Part shown: in pieces, positions 60,293-64,000 of the stretch
How the letters are laid out: each line of letters starts with the position of its first letter
How positions within the stretch are numbered: the stretch's first letter is position 1
Assembly (NCBI GenBank): GCA_008690995.1
Contig: VRMN01000020.1
Location: 62,001 to 126,000 of the forward strand
DNA: 64,000 nt
Origin: Porphyridium purpureum
Taxonomy: Eukaryota; Rhodophyta; Bangiophyceae; Porphyridiales; Porphyridiaceae
Direction: 5' to 3'
Made by a program: the position numbers and the translations under genes
The notes under the pieces: generated by a model
Seen by the model: only the letters and a program-made list of their open reading frames with translations
Told to the model about the DNA's origin: nothing
Databases searched by the model: none

Positions 60293-61060
60293 CCGATGAA
60301 AATGCTGCTCGAGCTCGAGGACGTTTCTCAGATGGTTTTGGAATCATCTGCACAGCCTGTAGACGTCGTGGTCGATTTTTTGGTGGTGGAACGATGACGG
60401 CACATACAGGCTTGCAGAAATTTGGATGCACCTGCAGTGCCCACGGAAACGATCGTGTCGTCATCCCGGGCAGCTTGGGTGGACTCAGTTTCTCGGAAGG
60501 CGTAACTCGTGTGGCTTGATGGGGCGAGATTGGTCTGACCACGTTGGATGCGGCTCTCCGTGAAGTGTGGTCACTGGAGAGTGTTCCCGCCGAAATAACG
60601 CGCACCGTCACAGGCTTGAGCAGCATGTTTGCGGGGTCGAGCTTCAACGGAGAGTTTGGCTCGTGCGACGTTTTAAGGGTAAAAGACATGAACTTTATTT
60701 TCGTCCGTTCGGCCTATTTTTTTGGTGGCCCGTGGCTCGTGGGAATTCAGCAGCGTGACCAGCATGCGCAGAACGTTAACCTCGGTCACTTCTTTCAGCA
60801 GGAGCATTCCTGATTGAGACAACAGCACTTGTGACGACAAGGAGCGTTCTGTTTGTCTGTTCTAGTTTTAAAGTAAAAGTTGGTTCGTGGGACGCATCTA
60901 GAGCGACATATATAGTCGATATTTGACGGCGCCACGTCTTTCAACCGGGGTAGGTACAAGTTTAACATTAGCGGTGAGACAAGCATGGACTTCACGTTTC
61001 AGGGCGCCATTCCTTCCATGCAGGGACTCTCATATTGGAACTCAGCACGTGTTGCGGCAA
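60293..61060 (+). pseudogene. Decayed third module of the BspA-type gene
   Basis: Directly after the TAG at 60290 the sequence continues as a third module, recognisable by the EDVSQMVLE, VDVVVDF, VVIPGSLGG and [15 protein letters not shown] segments in the same order as in modules 1 and 2, and further degenerate SWD repeats to about 61050. It is interrupted by at least three in-frame stops and two frame changes, so it is no longer translated as a whole. It shows that the ancestral gene had three or more modules and lost its 3' part, or that a module duplicated and decayed. Confidence 0.75.
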
Positions 61061-62437
61061 GCCATCAAGTTTGTTGTTAATTCGTCTGGCGTTTCTTTTT
61101 TGTATTGTATGTCTTCATGAGGCCAACGTACAGATGCCCTGGAAATACTCTTTCCGGGGCGCATGTTGCTCAAGCGACAGACATTGAGAAGAATCGGCGA
61201 CCCACAAGTCAGCTCCAAGCAGTACGTCCGCGCAGCCCATGAACCTTCCAAAGCTTCCACGCACGGTCCACAACAATGTGGTTCTGCAGTCGGTTGGGGT
61301 TGCATGTTTATACTATGGCGATGATGCTGCAGCTCGAGTCTCAGCATTCGCCCCCCACTTCCACCCGCGCAGGAGTCACCGCGTGTGTTTGCTTGTGGCG
61401 TTTCGAAGTGCATCGTCAAACGTGGCGGTTTTTGGTCTTAAAGATGAGCAACGCGTCGCTGCTTTTCACATACTAAAATGCATTTAATTTGCTAGGAGAA
61501 TAATATTCCATAAGAAAACGTGCCCTAGAGCGCGACTGATTTGTACGCAAAAGAAACGTGTTTTGATATGAGAAGGTGAGCATATGAAAAGAGGGTAAAG
61601 GCGCTTGTGTTTGTAATGCATTGCATCGCCATCCCGAGGGAAGCGACTCGTGAGCACCGGGTGACAACGGGAGCGATTTGGTGCGCGCAATGCCGCGAAG
61701 CAGAAAAGACGCCGCTGGTATCAGGATGGGGTCACTGCGGCGAAACAGGTCTGGTTTGGGTTGCACGTACGCTGCTGCGGGCAGTGGGCAGGCGGGCACG
61801 CAGTGGACCGCGAGGGAGTGGGTACTGGCGGTGTGAGGCGCTTGCATATGCGTGTGTACGCATGGTGCTCCAGTGACATCGCTGCGTTTTGCGAAAGTCT
61901 GTGGATATTGAGAGTTCCGACGCCCTGAACAAGCGCTCGGCGCTCTGGCACCCCGAGGCACTGAGCCGCTCGGCGAGAGCTCCAAGGCACGTAGGGTCGG
62001 GAAGGAACACGTTCTGCGTCGTGGCTGTGATTAAAGTCCCGGCGTCGTGTCTGCTGCCGCTCGCTGTGCAGCGAAAACGGTTCGAGTTTGGGCGCAAAAC
62101 ACGTTTTGGAACGAGGTCAATCACAGAGCGCACTCGCCGGGCCCAAATGCCGTTTGTTACGTTCAGAAGCGCTGGCGGATTGGGAACGGAGCGCGCTCGC
62201 CCAGCTCGCACAGCTTGCACGCACTGCGCAGAGCCGGTAGGCTGTCCGTCTTGGCCGCGCATCGCCTGGTAAACTAGGGCGACCGGCGGGCCGCCTCGGT
62301 GCGATCCATGGCGCCGGCTCCGTTGCTAAATCATTTACTTTTGTATACCGTGCAAATGTTCTCGCGTGGTACCTCTCGAAGGCCTCACTGAGCGCCCCGC
62401 GCGCAAGAATGCTTCAACTCTGCAGACTGGAATGTGC
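61061..62437. other. Spacer without a clear gene
   Basis: About 1.4 kb between the BspA pseudo-module and the last gene. Two overlapping minus-strand frames of about 170 residues (61985-61473 and 62262-61732) have no recognised motif and serine/proline/arginine-rich content; I treat them as chance. Confidence 0.45.
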
Positions 62438-64000
62438 CTAATACAAATCGCGATTACGCACGAATGAGCGAAACTGATTCAGGACAAGACCTGGGCGATG
62501 CGTGCGCTTGTATGAGATACGGTTGTTCACCTCGCCTTCGACGTATTGAATGATGGTCAAGTTGATGACGTCAAATACATAATTATCAAAGCGGATCCAC
62601 CCACAGTCGGCAAGCTCGGCTTCAACAAAAATCGGACCCGTCATGATCTGGCCGGATGGAAATTCTCGGACAATGGAGTGTTCGTCGGCAAGGTCACGTC
62701 CTCGGTCGGTGATCGACCAAAATTGCTTGATCCCTTTGCCATGAAAGCAAGTCACAAAATTTGACATGTTCGTGATCCTGATCTGGCCGTAAAGCAGCCC
62801 CGCCGACAGCGTCCGAATTCCCAGACTTTCCTCAAGAAGCGTGATGAGAATCAATATTGCGGTGAACAATGTCACCACGTTGAGAAGGTGCGTCGTCCAA
62901 TCTGAGTTTCCGAATATCGTGGTAAGGACGCTCACGGTGATGGCAAAAGTCCACATGCCCATCGCAACAGAGCGCGTCAACCAGTCGGCGGCGTAGAGTT
63001 TGTCATTATGAACCACTGTGGAACGACTTCTGAAGGGTTCGATTTTGATGCTGTCAGTATATGACGTGTCAAGTAACACTACGCTGTCCCACACTCGGAT
63101 GCGATAGGTATACTCATCACGATCATGCGTTGGCACATTGCGAAACACGGGTCTGAGCGAGACTATCACCAGCATGGTGCTCAGTATAAGTGCAATCAAT
63201 AGAGGAAAGCCAGCCTTTTCGGCTGCGGCGATGGCTGCAGGGTTATACGTACGAAAGGGCCACATAAAGTCTCTTAACATCCCGTCAATGTTCGAGGGCT
63301 TGTTCTTCTCGGATATCTGTGATGCCAACTCTTGTACCTCCTTATCATCAGGATCCACATAATCCAATACCAATGCAAGGGATTCGTTCTTCCATGCATG
63401 CCAAAGAGCCTTAAGCATTTGCAAAGTTATCTCGTTGAGCTCACCGCTGATTAGAAAGGGCGCTAGCGCTTTGAACAACGCATTGTCCAGCCGTATAATA
63501 CGACTGTTTCCATAATGCGACCGAAACGCTTTACCCGAACCGATCAGATTCGTCATCGTGCCGCTGACCTTGCGTTTTGTTTGGTCCGTTTGCGGGACGA
63601 AAGTCAGCAAGCTCTTGTCGTTCTCTACATCGAATACGTTCAGCACCTTTGCACGCGGCTCGAGTTCATGATCCATCGCAAGCTTGTAGTCACTTCGTTT
63701 CATGCCTCCATGAATCCCACCTGGCAACGGATAGAACTTGATGACGTCTTTTTCCCTGTAGTCTGCAATAGCCAACTCGAGTTCGAAGATTTCTTTTTCG
63801 TGCGCTTTCAGAACGGCCCTCGGTGGTCTCACAGTGAAACCATTGGCAAGTGACTCTGGGTTTAGATCCTCCGCGCAACCGACGCCAACTTTGTCGATTA
63901 AACTCATGATCCTCTTCACAATACTCAAAAATCGGAACATGCGCCGAGTGAGCTCGGGCGTCTCGGACAAGAAAAGAAACTTCAGCGGTGAGCGCTTGCT
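62438..64000 (-). CDS. Unrecognised multi-pass membrane protein, N terminus outside window
   Basis: The frame is open to the right edge with no ATG at its apparent start (TTG at 63970), so the gene begins beyond 64000. At least 520 residues are visible. A soluble part comes first, then three hydrophobic segments at about 255-272, 335-353 and 362-380 (counted from 63970), with a polar 60-residue loop between the first two. The C-terminal 125 residues are soluble and include a GQIRITNMSNF-like segment. I recognise no family and no catalytic motif. Base composition is like the neighbouring AIG1 genes, lower in GC than the DUOX or PPR-like genes. Confidence 0.75.
   Translation of the reverse strand, partial: SKRSPLKFLFLSETPELTRRMFRFLSIVKRIMSLIDKVGVGCAEDLNPESLANGFTVRPPRAVLKAHEKEIFELELAIADYREKDVIKFYPLPGGIHGGMKRSDYKLAMDHELEPRAKVLNVFDVENDKSLLTFVPQTDQTKRKVSGTMTNLIGSGKAFRSHYGNSRIIRLDNALFKALAPFLISGELNEITLQMLKALWHAWKNESLALVLDYVDPDDKEVQELASQISEKNKPSNIDGMLRDFMWPFRTYNPAAIAAAEKAGFPLLIALILSTMLVIVSLRPVFRNVPTHDRDEYTYRIRVWDSVVLLDTSYTDSIKIEPFRSRSTVVHNDKLYAADWLTRSVAMGMWTFAITVSVLTTIFGNSDWTTHLLNVVTLFTAILILITLLEESLGIRTLSAGLLYGQIRITNMSNFVTCFHGKGIKQFWSITDRGRDLADEHSIVREFPSGQIMTGPIFVEAELADCGWIRFDNYVFDVINLTIIQYVEGEVNNRISYKRTHRPGLVLNQFRSFVRNRDLY

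Noticed and set aside
61473-62262. Two minus-strand frames of about 170 residues
   Set aside because: No motif, biased composition, overlapping each other; probably chance.

Overview
This is nuclear DNA of a eukaryote with long, mostly uninterrupted genes and moderate-to-high GC. The gene set (a DUOX-type NADPH oxidase with its maturation factor, a siroheme-pathway methyltransferase, organelle-targeted PPR-like proteins, Hedgehog-type Hint and alpha-kinase fusions, AIG1 GTPases and a Sel1-repeat kinase) together with near absence of introns suggests an intron-poor unicellular red alga of the Porphyridium kind. The lineage is my inference from gene content; there is no rRNA here to settle it.

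Layout. 0-2.3 kb: decayed sequence with a fossil Ty1/Copia pol region. 3.5-8.7 kb: an MsrB-fold protein, a small unknown protein, a two-EF-hand protein and uroporphyrinogen-III methyltransferase, with arrays of a GTAC-core motif in the spacers. 10.4-10.9 kb: remains of a possible RUN-domain gene. 11.0-25.3 kb: five tandem, same-strand paralogues of a PPR-like, probably organelle-targeted family. 26.2 kb: a cluster of perfect heat-shock elements and Myb-type sites with no clear target. 27.3-36.6 kb: a head-to-head pair encoding DUOXA (minus) and a 2063-residue DUOX (plus). 37.3-38.9 kb: a secreted trypsin fused to a Hedgehog-type Hint domain. 42.1-47.3 kb: a divergent pair of AIG1/GIMAP-like GTPase genes, one fused to an alpha-kinase. 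50.2-51.8 kb: NAD kinase. 52.3-55.3 kb: a kinase with an MLKL-like helical N terminus and C-terminal Sel1 repeats. 58.7-61.1 kb: a secreted BspA-type repeat protein followed by a decayed repeat module. 62.4-64.0 kb: a membrane protein running off the right edge.

How they may work together. DUOXA and DUOX almost certainly act as one complex: DUOXA matures and carries DUOX to the surface, where it passes electrons from cytosolic NADPH through FAD and two hemes to external oxygen. NAD kinase supplies NADP, and the uroporphyrinogen methyltransferase supplies siroheme, but these are housekeeping links and the linkage is probably incidental. DUOX/DUOXA, the AIG1 GTPases, the MLKL-like kinase and the trypsin-Hint protein all have architectures known from animal or plant immunity or surface signalling. 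A functional connection between them is speculation. The most novel items are the algal DUOX/DUOXA bidirectional locus, the trypsin-Hint protein, the AIG1-alpha-kinase fusion with a changed P-loop, and the MLKL-like Sel1 kinase.
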